From: Parabacteroides distasonis ATCC 8503
GTDB taxonomy: Bacteria; Bacteroidota; Bacteroidia; Bacteroidales; Tannerellaceae
Direction: 5' to 3'
DNA: 64,000 nucleotides
Assembly: GCF_000012845.1 (NCBI RefSeq)
Contig: NC_009615.1
Coordinates: 2,695,501 to 2,759,500, forward strand
Position 1 is the first letter of the stretch, and each line of letters starts with the position of its first letter. A program made the translations under genes and the position numbers. Positions 1 to 8,464 of the stretch are shown here, in pieces. Under the pieces are notes generated by a model. The model did no database searches. It saw only the letters and a list, made by a program, of their open reading frames with translations, and was not told the origin of the DNA.

Positions 1-112
1 AGTGGCAACAGTATTGCTCAACCCGTTTATGAAGCTTACAGCAGCGGGACTGTCCGGGATTCTCACCCGATTCCCTTTTAATCCCTATCCGGCGATTGCC
101 GAAAGGGAACAA
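1..112 (-). ncRNA. Cobalamin riboswitch, partial (cut by left edge)
   Basis: Read on the minus strand, this stretch carries the conserved cobalamin (B12) riboswitch core in the right order. There is a GGGAAtcGGGTGagAATCCC block at 58-75, then CCCGCtgCTGTAAGC at 34-48, then GCCACT at 1-6. The rest of the 3' part, the expression platform and the controlled gene lie left of the window. The element is transcribed away from the methylmalonyl-CoA mutase genes, so it does not control them. In Bacteroidota such elements usually precede btuB-type receptors or cobalamin genes. The exact 5' end is estimated. Confidence 0.88.
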
Positions 113-148
113 AGCATGTAGCAAAGATACATAAAGTTTTGATGTAGC

Positions 149-1003
149 CTAACACTTTCCACAAAAAATATCCCTATATTCCCGGTTCCTGATATAACAT
201 AAAGCCGCCCCGATAGCCGTGCGATACTCGGCATACTCCGGTATCTTGAAATGGACATCGCACATCTCCTCCAGACGGGGGAAAATATCCGGGCATTGCG
301 GCAAGCGAGTCAGGTTACCGATCAACACGATATTCTTGATATCGCCATTTAACGAGGCGAAAACAGCTCCTTGCCCGATAGTCTGCAAGACCATATGAAC
401 GATACCGAGAGCGATATCCTCAACCTTAGCGTTCGCATCCGCTTTTCCAAAAATAGAGGCTGTCACGTCTAGCGGCAGGCCGGGTAGCGGATGCGGCGTA
501 ATATCCCGGATATGCAAGTCGATATCATTCAGGGAACCATGCTCAGCCAAAGACGCTATTTGGTGAAAGTCATGCGTTTTCAATAATAGCTTAGACAAGC
601 CGAGGATGGTTCCGCCACCGATACCCAATCCCCCGATATGCTCGACCGTGGAGCCTTGTACCTTGACAAAAGAGGTACCCGTTCCCATGCTGACCACCAA
701 CAGGCTATCCAGTCCCGTATTATACTGCGCCCCTAGCCCATTTGCGAGGAACTCATCCGTCTTCGCGGTTGGTAAGCCATATAAAGGTTGATCGATATAG
801 GCGCTACCTACACCCGTCAAGATCACTTTCTCTATATTCGAGAGTGAGATGTTATTATCATAAATATATTTACCGAAGGCCCCGAATAAAGAGGTTACCG
901 GATCGGTAGCTTTCACGAACATCGGGTTCTTGATCTTCTTATCCTCCACACCGACGATCTTGGTCGTGCTACCTCCCACGTCTATACCTATAACGATTCC
1001 CAT
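149..1003 (-). CDS. coaW: Type II pantothenate kinase (CoaW-like)
   Basis: The predicted 284-residue protein begins with the ASKHA phosphate-binding loop GIDVGGSTTKIVGV. It continues with MGTGTSF and GGLGIGGGTILGL, the arrangement of type II pantothenate kinases such as staphylococcal CoaW. These enzymes phosphorylate pantothenate in the first step of coenzyme A synthesis, in the cytoplasm. The frame stays open to 1060, but a -7 promoter box (1036-1043) lies inside that extension. AAAGGGAAAG sits just before ATG 1003, so I use that start. It lies downstream of mutB but is separated by a terminator (1065-1097), so it is probably its own unit. A BadF-type activator ATPase is a less likely alternative. 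Confidence 0.85.
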   Translation of the reverse strand: MGIVIGIDVGGSTTKIVGVEDKKIKNPMFVKATDPVTSLFGAFGKYIYDNNISLSNIEKVILTGVGSAYIDQPLYGLPTAKTDEFLANGLGAQYNTGLDSLLVVSMGTGTSFVKVQGSTVEHIGGLGIGGGTILGLSKLLLKTHDFHQIASLAEHGSLNDIDLHIRDITPHPLPGLPLDVTASIFGKADANAKVEDIALGIVHMVLQTIGQGAVFASLNGDIKNIVLIGNLTRLPQCPDIFPRLEEMCDVHFKIPEYAEYRTAIGAALCYIRNREYRDIFCGKC

Positions 1004-1035
1004 GATTCTTTCCCTTTTTAATTGAATAATCGCTA

Positions 1036-1043
1036 CAAAAGTA
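1036..1043 (-). promoter_or_regulatory. -7 promoter element for coaW
   Basis: TACTTTTG on the minus strand matches the Bacteroidota -7 consensus TAnnTTTG. It lies about 33 bases upstream of ATG 1003. No clear -33 TTG is seen at the usual 19-21 bp distance. The element helps to exclude the longer reading frame start at 1060. Confidence 0.5.
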
Positions 1044-1064
1044 CATAAACCCGTATACAATACT

Positions 1065-1097
1065 AAAAAAGGCCGGACAAAATCAATTGTCCAGCCT
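1065..1097 (-). terminator. Rho-independent terminator after mutAB
   Basis: On the minus strand GGCTGGACAA and TTGTCCGGCC form a 10-bp stem (one G-T pair) around TTGATT, followed by a run of six T. It sits 35 bases after the mutB stop and before the coaW promoter. Confidence 0.85.
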
Positions 1098-1132
1098 CTC
1101 TTTATTAAAAAACCGCAAGGTTTAAACGCTAT

Positions 1133-3280
1133 TTATTCGCCTAACAAGATCTCTAGGATCTGGCAAGCTGCCTTCGATACGGAAGTACCCGGGCCAAAGA
1201 TAGCGGCAACGCCAGCCTTATACAAGAAGTCATAGTCTTGAGCCGGGATTACACCACCAGCGATAACGATGATATCCTCACGACCTAATTTCTTCAACTC
1301 CTCGATAACCTGCGGAACCAACGTCTTATGACCAGCGGCCAAAGAAGAAACGCCCATTACGTGAACATCGTTCTCTACAGCTTGACGGGCAGCCTCGGCC
1401 GGAGTCTGGAACAACGGTCCCATATCTACGTCGAACCCACAGTCAGCATAACCGGTAGCAACAACCTTAGCGCCACGGTCATGTCCGTCCTGACCCATCT
1501 TAGCGATCATGATACGAGGCTGACGGCCCTCTTTCTTAGCGAATTGCTCGCAAAGCTCGCAAGCTTTCTGGAAGTCTGCGTCTTTCTTAGTTTCTGATGA
1601 ATACACGCCTGAAATAGTTCTAATGATTGCTTTATAACGACCTACAACCACCTCGCAAGCATCGGAGATCTCTCCCAATGACGCACGCAAGCCGGCAGCC
1701 TTAACAGCCAACTCTAATAAATTGCCCTTCTTCGTCTTCACGCACTCCGTGATATCAGCCAAAGCTTTTTGAACAGCGGCTTCGTCACGGTTAGCACGCA
1801 ACTCCTTCAAAGCGGCGATCTGCTCGTTACGTACGGCTGTATTATCAATCTCAAGGATATCGATCGGATCTTCCTTCGGCAAACGATATTTGTTAACACC
1901 AACGATGGTCTGAACACCTGAGTCGATACGAGCCTGTGTACGAGCGGCCGCTTCCTCGATACGCATCTTAGGAAGACCTGTCTCGATGGCTTTCGCCATA
2001 CCACCCATGCTCTCGATCTCTTGGATCAACGCCCAACCTTTATGTACCAATTCATTCGTCAAAGACTCTACATAGTAAGAACCAGCCCACGGGTCGATTT
2101 CCTTACAGATCTTAGTCTCTTCCTGAATGTAAATCTGTGTATTACGAGCGATACGAGCGGAGAAATCGGTCGGCAAAGCGATCGCCTCATCCAATGCGTT
2201 CGTATGCAAAGATTGTGTATGTCCTAATGTAGCGGCCATAGCCTCGATACAAGTACGTCCTACGTTATTGAACGGATCTTGCTCGGTCAATGACCAACCG
2301 GAAGTCTGGCTATGTGTACGCAATGCCAATGATTTCGGGTTCTTAGCGCCGAAGCTCTTCACGATCTTCGCCCACAACATACGAGCCGCACGCATCTTGG
2401 CGATCTCCATGAAGTGATTTACACCGATAGCCCAGAAGAATGACAAACGGGGAGCGAACGCATCCACATCGATACCGGCGTTGATACCGGCACGAAGATA
2501 TTCCATACCGTCGCACAACGTATAAGCCATCTCGATATCAGCCGTAGCACCAGCCTCCTGCATATGATAACCGGAGATAGAGATAGAGTTGAACTTCGGC
2601 ATCTTCTGAGAGGTATACTCGAAGATATCAGCGATAATCTTCATGGAGAACTCAGGCGGGTAAATATAGGTATTACGTACCATGAACTCTTTCAATATAT
2701 CGTTCTGGATCGTACCGGCCATTTCCTCCAACTTAGCACCTTGCTCCAAACCTGCGTTGATATAGAATGCCAATACCGGAAGCACACCACCATTCATGGT
2801 CATGGAAACAGACATCTTGTTCAAAGGAATACCATCGAACAACACTTTCATGTTCTCCAAGGAACAGATAGATACACCCGCTTTACCTACATCACCAACC
2901 ACACGTTCGTTGTCGGCATCGTAACCACGGTGAGTCGGAAGGTCGAACGCAACGGACAAACCTTTCTGACCGGAAGCCAAGTTACGGCGATAGAAAGCGT
3001 TAGACTCCTCAGCGGTAGAGAAACCCGCGTACTGACGGATTGTCCAAGGACGCATAGCGTACATACCGCTGTACGGGCCACGTAGATAAGGAGGCAGACC
3101 GGAAGCATAGTTCAAGTGCTCCATACCCTCCAAGTCTTCTTTTGTATATACAGGTTTCACCTCGATATGCTCGGGTGTTTTCCAATTGGGCTCGATACCA
3201 TTGGCTTTTGCCCATTCGGCAGCGTTTGTAGCTGCGAATCCGGCATTCTTTATATCTATGTTTTTAAAATTTGGTCTCAT
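1133..3280 (-). CDS. mutB: Methylmalonyl-CoA mutase, large (catalytic) subunit
   Basis: This 715-residue protein is the catalytic subunit of adenosylcobalamin-dependent methylmalonyl-CoA mutase. It interconverts (R)-methylmalonyl-CoA and succinyl-CoA in the cytoplasm, the key step of the succinate-propionate route in gut Bacteroidota. The N-terminal TIM barrel shows the substrate-binding stretch [19 protein letters not shown]. The C-terminal B12 domain has DGHDRG with the cobalt-ligand His near residue 600, followed by GVSSLAAGH and FGPGTS. Length is typical of the family. It starts 12 bases after the mutA stop, so the two are cotranscribed. The order mutA-mutB and a shared promoter upstream of mutA support a heterodimer. 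No epimerase or MeaB chaperone gene is present nearby. Confidence 0.97.
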   Translation of the reverse strand: MRPNFKNIDIKNAGFAATNAAEWAKANGIEPNWKTPEHIEVKPVYTKEDLEGMEHLNYASGLPPYLRGPYSGMYAMRPWTIRQYAGFSTAEESNAFYRRNLASGQKGLSVAFDLPTHRGYDADNERVVGDVGKAGVSICSLENMKVLFDGIPLNKMSVSMTMNGGVLPVLAFYINAGLEQGAKLEEMAGTIQNDILKEFMVRNTYIYPPEFSMKIIADIFEYTSQKMPKFNSISISGYHMQEAGATADIEMAYTLCDGMEYLRAGINAGIDVDAFAPRLSFFWAIGVNHFMEIAKMRAARMLWAKIVKSFGAKNPKSLALRTHSQTSGWSLTEQDPFNNVGRTCIEAMAATLGHTQSLHTNALDEAIALPTDFSARIARNTQIYIQEETKICKEIDPWAGSYYVESLTNELVHKGWALIQEIESMGGMAKAIETGLPKMRIEEAAARTQARIDSGVQTIVGVNKYRLPKEDPIDILEIDNTAVRNEQIAALKELRANRDEAAVQKALADITECVKTKKGNLLELAVKAAGLRASLGEISDACEVVVGRYKAIIRTISGVYSSETKKDADFQKACELCEQFAKKEGRQPRIMIAKMGQDGHDRGAKVVATGYADCGFDVDMGPLFQTPAEAARQAVENDVHVMGVSSLAAGHKTLVPQVIEELKKLGREDIIVIAGGVIPAQDYDFLYKAGVAAIFGPGTSVSKAACQILEILLGE

Positions 3281-3292
3281 AATTGTTTATAC

Positions 3293-5152
3293 TTAAGCGA
3301 TTCCTAATTTAGCGTTGAATGCTTTCAATGTCTCAAGCACATTGCTCTTTACATTTACGAACTGGTCGATACCTTGAGCCTTCAAGTCGTCCGCGCAAGC
3401 AGGAGCTCCGGCTACAACGAATTCGGCACGTCCGGCCAAAGCCTTGTAAGCAGCAGGAGCGAATTCAGCATACTCGTCATCACTAGAGCAAAGAACCACT
3501 ATCTCAGCACCCGCCTTGACTGCAGCCTCAACACCAGCCTCAACCGTATCGAAGCCTAAGTTATCAATTATCTTATATCCGGCACAAGCGAAGAAGTTAG
3601 CGGAGAACTGTGAACGAGCCAAACGCATCGCCAAGTTACCGATCGTCAACATGAATACCTTCGGAGTCTTGCCACTCTTCTCTGTCGCCATACGCAAAGC
3701 CTCGAATTCGGAAGCGCCGCGAGAGAAATCAAGAGCCGGGATCGTTGCCTCGCCGCAATGACCACCGCCACAACAGCAAGAACCTTTTTCCTGAATCTTA
3801 TCGGCAGCTACTTCCGTGAAGTTAGGATACTGGTTAGAACCCAACAGGATCTCACGACGGGTAGCAACCGCTTTCTTACGAACTACATTCGAAGCGTTAA
3901 CGGCATTTTGGATCTCACCTGCGTTCACGGCAACGGAGAATCCTCCTTTTTCCTCAACCTCCAAGAACAACTTCCAAGCGACATCGGCCAAGGAATTCGT
4001 CAATACCTCTACATAATAAGAACCGGCAGACGGGTCAACGACCTTATCCAAGTGGCACTCTTCCTTCAATAATAATTGTTGGTTACGTGCGATACGCTCG
4101 GAGAAATCGTCCGGAGTCTGGTAAATCTTATCAAACGGGCGAACCGTGATAGAGTCTACGCCAGCAAGAGCGGCAGACATAGCCTCAGTTTGAGAACGAA
4201 GCAAGTTTACGTGAGCATCGTAAACCGTCATGTTCCACTCTGAAGTCTGTGCGTGAGCAACCATCTTGCAAGCGCATTCGCAGGCCGGCTTATAAGCGGC
4301 TACGATCTCGGCCCACAACCAACGAGCCGCACGGAACTTAGCGATTTCCATGAAGTAGTTAGAGCTGATACCAAAATTGAATTTGATCTTCTTGGCAACC
4401 TCGTCAGCGGTGAAACCAGCCTCGGTTAGTTTTGCCATCAATTCGTTACCCCAAGCCAAGGCGTAACCTAATTCCTGAGAAATGTAAGCGCCAGCATTGT
4501 TGAAAAGGAACGCATTTACAGCCAATACACGGTAGTTAGGCAAAGCCTGTCCAGCTTTGAGCACAGCTGCGGCACCTTCTACCCACTCACTGTTTTCTTT
4601 ACCTTTTACTAAAGGTTTCTTGAAAGCGTCATAGTTTACAGAACCGTAGCACTTCTCTGCGTCGACACCCTTGCCTTTGAAGTAGTCAGCCAAGATACCG
4701 ATCAACTTCTCCGCTTTGCAGTTGCAAGTGTTGAAGTTCAATTCTACGGAAGCCGGACAAATACCCTCTAATAAAGTAGCTATGTTCTCCTCGTTCACCT
4801 CATCACCTTTGATGATGAACCCAAGAGAAGTAACACCTTTCGTCAAAAGGTCTAGTGCTTTCTCGTTAGCACCCTTGAAGCAGCAAACTTCAATGTTCTG
4901 GCGTACCTTCCAATCGTTGTCTTTCTTCGTTCCACGAACATAAGGGAATTCACCGGGAAGAGACTCTGTAGTCTTTAAACCCTCGATGTCTTCTGCACGA
5001 TAGAAAGGATTTACATTAAATCCTTCGCCTGTCTTCCAAACAAGCTTTTTCTCAAACGGTACCCCTTTCAGGTCGGCCGTTATCTTCGCCATCCACTCTT
5101 CAGTAGACACAGGTGCGAATTCTGAGAAAAGTTTTTCTTTAAGTTCTGCCAT
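3293..5152 (-). CDS. mutA: Methylmalonyl-CoA mutase, small (non-catalytic) subunit
   Basis: The 619-residue protein is the structural partner of MutB. It keeps the mutase barrel, including FMEIAKFRAARWLWAEI and DPSAGSYYVE, and a C-terminal B12-domain fold. The DxHxxG cobalt-ligand motif is absent: the corresponding place reads TIGNLAMRLARSQF, as expected for the non-catalytic subunit. An unusual cysteine-rich insert, CCCGGGHC (residues 459-466), lies in the linker between barrel and C-terminal domain and could bind metal. It is first in the mutAB operon, with a well-formed promoter at 5218-5248 and a leader of roughly 60 bases. Confidence 0.95.
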   Translation of the reverse strand: MAELKEKLFSEFAPVSTEEWMAKITADLKGVPFEKKLVWKTGEGFNVNPFYRAEDIEGLKTTESLPGEFPYVRGTKKDNDWKVRQNIEVCCFKGANEKALDLLTKGVTSLGFIIKGDEVNEENIATLLEGICPASVELNFNTCNCKAEKLIGILADYFKGKGVDAEKCYGSVNYDAFKKPLVKGKENSEWVEGAAAVLKAGQALPNYRVLAVNAFLFNNAGAYISQELGYALAWGNELMAKLTEAGFTADEVAKKIKFNFGISSNYFMEIAKFRAARWLWAEIVAAYKPACECACKMVAHAQTSEWNMTVYDAHVNLLRSQTEAMSAALAGVDSITVRPFDKIYQTPDDFSERIARNQQLLLKEECHLDKVVDPSAGSYYVEVLTNSLADVAWKLFLEVEEKGGFSVAVNAGEIQNAVNASNVVRKKAVATRREILLGSNQYPNFTEVAADKIQEKGSCCCGGGHCGEATIPALDFSRGASEFEALRMATEKSGKTPKVFMLTIGNLAMRLARSQFSANFFACAGYKIIDNLGFDTVEAGVEAAVKAGAEIVVLCSSDDEYAEFAPAAYKALAGRAEFVVAGAPACADDLKAQGIDQFVNVKSNVLETLKAFNAKLGIA

Positions 5153-5217
5153 AATATTAGTTGTTTATTAAACTGGTATTAGTAATGTTCAATACTATTT
5201 TGTTCAATTACAGATGG

Positions 5218-5248
5218 CAAAGGTAGAATAAATAAACAGTACCGACAA
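5218..5248 (-). promoter_or_regulatory. Promoter of mutAB
   Basis: On the minus strand TTG (5246-5248) and TACCTTTG (5218-5225) are separated by 20 bp, a full match to the Bacteroidota primary-sigma promoter. It points to mutA, about 65 bases downstream. Confidence 0.75.
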
Positions 5249-5362
5249 TGAAAAAACAATGAAATCGCAACTACTTTTAACGCCTTTTAGTGGTATTCTC
5301 CCCGTTTTCTTGGCATTTTGATAAAAAACACACTTTTTCTTCAAAAAAACTCAGTCCAACTA

Positions 5363-5392
5363 TTGCAGAATTAAAAAATATATCTACCTTTG
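5363..5392 (+). promoter_or_regulatory. Promoter of tRNA-Glu
   Basis: TTG at 5363-5365 and TACCTTTG at 5385-5392 are 19 bp apart, an exact match to the Bacteroidota promoter. The tRNA begins 32 bases further on. Confidence 0.8.
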
Positions 5393-5423
5393 CATCGTCA
5401 AACAAAAACAATGACATCTAAAT

Positions 5424-5495
5424 GGTGGATTCGTCTAACGGTTAGGACACATGCCTCTCACGCATGTAATACGAGTTCGATTCTCGTATCCACTA
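5424..5495 (+). tRNA. tRNA-Glu (anticodon CTC)
   Basis: A complete cloverleaf is visible. The acceptor arms GGTGGAT and ATCCACT pair with one G-T at the first position. The anticodon stem CATGC/GCATG encloses loop CTCTCAC with anticodon CTC. The T arm is ACGAG-TTCGATT-CTCGT. It reads GAG (Glu). The start of the D-arm, TCGTCTAACGG, resembles bacterial tRNA-Glu. The 3' CCA is not encoded. A strong promoter and terminator flank it, so it is a single-gene unit. Confidence 0.93.
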
Positions 5496-5496
5496 C

Positions 5497-5532
5497 AAAA
5501 GCTCTCAACCTATTGGTTGGGAGCTTTTTTTT
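5497..5532 (+). terminator. Terminator after tRNA-Glu
   Basis: GCTCTCAACC and GGTTGGGAGC form a 10-bp stem with loop TATT, followed by eight T: a classic rho-independent terminator directly after the tRNA. Confidence 0.92.
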
Positions 5533-5590
5533 ATATACCTTCGCTACCCGATAGTATCCTAAGATTTTTATTATACACTTAAATTATATC

Positions 5591-7084
5591 ATGAAAAGTA
5601 AAAAGACCGTCTTTCTGACCGGAGCCACCGGGACGATGGGCCATGCCGGATTGGTCGAGTTGTCCAAACGGCTAGATCGTTTTAATATAACACTCTTGGC
5701 TCGTCCGAGCAAAATCAATAAAGAGAAGTTGGCCACCTATGAGGCTATGCAAGGGATCCGTATCGTTTGGGGAGACTTGACGAGTTATCAAGATGTCTTA
5801 AATGGAGTAACGGGGGCGGACTACGTATTACACGTAGGTGGAATGGTTTCGCCGGCGGCGGATTATTTCCCTAAAAAGACCTTGAAAGTAAACACGACCG
5901 CCGCTCAACACATCGTGGATGCCGTAAAAGCGCAACCGAACGCAGATCAGATCAAGGTAGTCTATATCGGCTCCGTGGCGCAAACCGGCCACCGTAACGC
6001 ACCGGTTCATTGGGGACGTACGGGAGATCCGATCAATATAAGTGTCTATGATCATTATGCCATCTCAAAGACAATAGCCGAACGTATTTTCGTGGAGTCG
6101 GGTATTAAACATTGGGCGTGCCTTCGCCAAACCGGTATCTTATGCCCCGAATTATTATTCAAGGGTTCGGACCCAATCACATTCCACGTACCGCTAGACG
6201 GCGTGCTGGAATGGGCTACCGCCGAGGATTCCGGTCGCTTACTAGCGAATGTATGCGAGGAAGAGGTGCCGGATGAGTTTTGGAACCGTTTCTATAACAT
6301 TAGTAGCGGCCCATCTTTCCGCCTGACGAATTATGAGTTTGAGAGTAAATTGTTAAAAGCGATCGGCTGTCCCGCCCCGGAGAAAATATTCGAACCGAAC
6401 TGGTTCGCTATCCGTAATTTCCACGGACAATGGTATACCGATTCAGATCTATTAGAAGGATATCTGCATTTCCGCAGTAACCAAACTTGCGACGATTATT
6501 TTAAATGGATGGCCAGCCAAGTCCCTTGGTATTTCCACCTAGCAAAGATCGTCCCTCCTATCTTCATAAAACTGGGTATGGGAGCCATCGCTAAAAAGCC
6601 GGGACTGGGAACCCGTAACTGGATCAAGAACAGACACCAAGATCGTATATCCGCCTATTTTGGCTCGTATGAGGATTGGCAAGCAATCCCGGGTTGGGAT
6701 AAGATCCGGACAAAACGCCCCTCCGAAACACCCGTCTTTCTGGATCATGGTTATGATGAAAGTAAGCCGAAGTCGGAATGGGATATCGAGGATATGCGTA
6801 AAGCCGCAGAATTCAGGGGAGGAAAATGCTTGTCCCCGGCCATGACAAAAGGAGACTTATCGACTCCGCTCGATTGGGAATGCCAATTCGGTCACCGTTT
6901 TAAGGCCTCTCCCACATTAGTATTATTAGGAGGCCATTGGTGCCCGGAATGTTTACCGCTCCCTTGGAATTACGACGAGATCGCTAAAGGAAATCCGTTC
7001 TTTGCCCAAGTATGGTATCCATTCCACGATAAAAAGGAACACAATGTATACGATGAATCCATATTCGCTGACTTCAAGGAATAA
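5591..7084 (+). CDS. Extended SDR (NAD-dependent epimerase/dehydratase) with C-terminal zinc-binding module
   Basis: The first roughly 330 of 497 residues form an extended short-chain dehydrogenase/reductase. The nucleotide-binding loop TGATGTMG is at residues 10-17, the catalytic pair Tyr156-x3-Lys160 is in YAISK, and Ser128 fits the active-site Ser. The C-terminal part is unusual. It has WEC431 QFGH435 and WC451PEC454, a Cys/His set resembling a zinc ribbon or treble clef, embedded in an aromatic-rich tail. The substrate cannot be read from the sequence; NDP-sugars or steroid-like molecules are typical for the family. It lies alone downstream of the tRNA, with no obvious partner. The ATG at 5591 is the first in frame. 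Confidence 0.82.
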   Translation: MKSKKTVFLTGATGTMGHAGLVELSKRLDRFNITLLARPSKINKEKLATYEAMQGIRIVWGDLTSYQDVLNGVTGADYVLHVGGMVSPAADYFPKKTLKVNTTAAQHIVDAVKAQPNADQIKVVYIGSVAQTGHRNAPVHWGRTGDPINISVYDHYAISKTIAERIFVESGIKHWACLRQTGILCPELLFKGSDPITFHVPLDGVLEWATAEDSGRLLANVCEEEVPDEFWNRFYNISSGPSFRLTNYEFESKLLKAIGCPAPEKIFEPNWFAIRNFHGQWYTDSDLLEGYLHFRSNQTCDDYFKWMASQVPWYFHLAKIVPPIFIKLGMGAIAKKPGLGTRNWIKNRHQDRISAYFGSYEDWQAIPGWDKIRTKRPSETPVFLDHGYDESKPKSEWDIEDMRKAAEFRGGKCLSPAMTKGDLSTPLDWECQFGHRFKASPTLVLLGGHWCPECLPLPWNYDEIAKGNPFFAQVWYPFHDKKEHNVYDESIFADFKE

Positions 7085-7210
7085 AATTCAACGCATCAAG
7101 AGATTTTTGTTTTTTAGATTATTTATCTCAACGCAACATACTTTTACCGGATATTATCTGTTATAACAATATAAGCACTATATACCATAAACATAAAAAC
7201 AGATTTTATC

Positions 7211-7426
7211 ATGACAAAAGGATCGATCGGATTAAATGCAGGAGCTATCTGGAATTTGCTTTCAGATGGCCAACATTGGAGTTTTGAGGCGTTGAGAGCA
7301 AAATCCGCTCTAACAGATGCGGATCTATGGTCCGCTATCGGTTGGCTCGCTAGAGAAAATAAGATTGAAATTGATAACACCAGCAGCCACCCTATCTTCT
7401 GTCCGGGTACCAACTTTTATTTTTAA
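7211..7426 (+). CDS. Small winged helix-turn-helix protein
   Basis: This 71-residue protein matches the short winged-helix family common in Bacteroidota and often annotated DUF2582. It starts GLNAGAIWNLL, continues with a recognition-helix-like stretch LTDADLWSAIGWLARE, and ends in a short wing (KIEIDN). Nothing else is fused to it. Its partners are unknown; in other genomes such proteins occur as stand-alone genes. It probably binds DNA, but that is inferred from the fold. It starts at ATG 7211 and is followed by a long hairpin at 7443-7479. Confidence 0.72.
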   Translation: MTKGSIGLNAGAIWNLLSDGQHWSFEALRAKSALTDADLWSAIGWLARENKIEIDNTSSHPIFCPGTNFYF

Positions 7427-7442
7427 ATGACATTTATGATAT

Positions 7443-7479
7443 TTCATTGCGAAGGATTTCACTTTCTTCGCAATGAAAT
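7443..7479. repeat. Perfect inverted repeat / hairpin
   Basis: TTTCATTGCGAAG and CTTCGCAATGAAA are exact reverse complements about 11 bases apart, between the winged-helix gene and the epimerase-like gene. No T run follows on the plus strand, so it is not a standard terminator. It may act as an operator or as an mRNA end-protecting hairpin. Confidence 0.7.
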
Positions 7480-7530
7480 CTTCAAAAAAGTACTTACTTT
7501 GTAACCCTAACGAATAAAAACAATACGATT

Positions 7531-8379
7531 ATGAATCCTACTTTCGGAGCTTCCATCCTTTCTTGGATACCACCTATGTGGACACCAGAAGGCGGTCTTT
7601 TCGCCATCCAGCAAGCATCTGCCGCCGGTTTTGATTTACTGGAAATCTTATTGCCTCCTTCCATGGAGTTCGACGCTCCAACCGTAAAGCGACAATTGAA
7701 ACAACACGGATTGAAGGCGACTTGTTCTCTCAACCTTCCCCAAGAAGCGCATATTCCTTTTTATCCCAAGGAAGCGACTCGCCTGATCAAGGCGGCGCTG
7801 GATAAAGCGAGCGAACTGGAGGTTGATTACTTGGGAGGGGTCTTACATTCCGGCATCGGGGTCTTCTCCGGCAAACAGCGAACACGGGAAGAAGAGAATA
7901 CGCTTTGTGAGGTATGGGCGGAGGTTGCCGAATACGCCGGCCGATCCGGAATCACGATCGGTATAGAGCCGATCAATCGCTATGAAAGCTATATGTGTAC
8001 CTCCGCGGAGGAAGTCTTGCGCTTTATCAAATGCGTAGACGCTCCGAATTTATCTTTGCATCTGGATACTTTCCATATGAATATAGAAGAGACTAGTTTC
8101 TATGAACCGGTTATCGCCGCAGGCAGCCGACTTCGCCATATTCACATGACTGAAAGCGACCGGGGAATGCTGGGTGAAGGAAACGTACGCTGGGATGATT
8201 TGTTCCGGGGACTACAAGAAATCGATTTCAATGGAAACTTAGTTCTGGAGAATTTCTCCAATTCCGTTCCCGGCATGGCGGTAGCCGTATCTCTTTGGCG
8301 TCCATCTAAATACAACGCAGATGAGCTAGCTAAAGGCAGTCTCGCTTTCATGCGTAAGATGACATGCGAACATCAATAA
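7531..8379 (+). CDS. Sugar isomerase/epimerase, probable ketose 3-epimerase type
   Basis: The 282-residue TIM-barrel protein belongs to the xylose isomerase-like/AP endonuclease 2 superfamily. Four putative metal ligands are visible: Glu146 (GIEPINRYES), Asp179 (HLDTFHMNIEE), His205 (RHIHMTESDRG) and Glu240 (VLENF). Their spacing of 33, 26 and 35 residues equals that of the D-tagatose/D-psicose 3-epimerases (Glu152, Asp185, His211, Glu246 in the Agrobacterium enzyme). This favours a ketose 3-epimerase over a DNA repair nuclease. The true substrate is not known. There is no signal peptide, so it acts in the cytoplasm. It converges with the phosphodiesterase gene on the other strand. Confidence 0.8.
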   Translation: MNPTFGASILSWIPPMWTPEGGLFAIQQASAAGFDLLEILLPPSMEFDAPTVKRQLKQHGLKATCSLNLPQEAHIPFYPKEATRLIKAALDKASELEVDYLGGVLHSGIGVFSGKQRTREEENTLCEVWAEVAEYAGRSGITIGIEPINRYESYMCTSAEEVLRFIKCVDAPNLSLHLDTFHMNIEETSFYEPVIAAGSRLRHIHMTESDRGMLGEGNVRWDDLFRGLQEIDFNGNLVLENFSNSVPGMAVAVSLWRPSKYNADELAKGSLAFMRKMTCEHQ

Positions 8380-8387
8380 GGCATCAA

Positions 8388-8433
8388 TTACTGCAACCGG
8401 CTTTACAGTAGTACTGCAAGGCCCGTGCAGTAA
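8388..8433. repeat. Nested inverted repeats between convergent genes
   Basis: TTACTGCA (8388-8395) and TGCAGTAA (8426-8433) are inverted, and between them lie CAGTA and TACTG around one G (8406-8416). The region separates two convergent genes. It could fold and act as a shared transcript end, but lacks a clear T run. Confidence 0.4.
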
Positions 8434-8464
8434 ATCTCCATTTAGAAAGTAGCGCGAAGTCCTA

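Noticed and set aside
2564..3085. Plus-strand reading frame opposite mutB (173 codons)
   Set aside because: It is a shadow of the highly biased mutB coding sequence, with a low-complexity composition rich in Arg, Thr and His.
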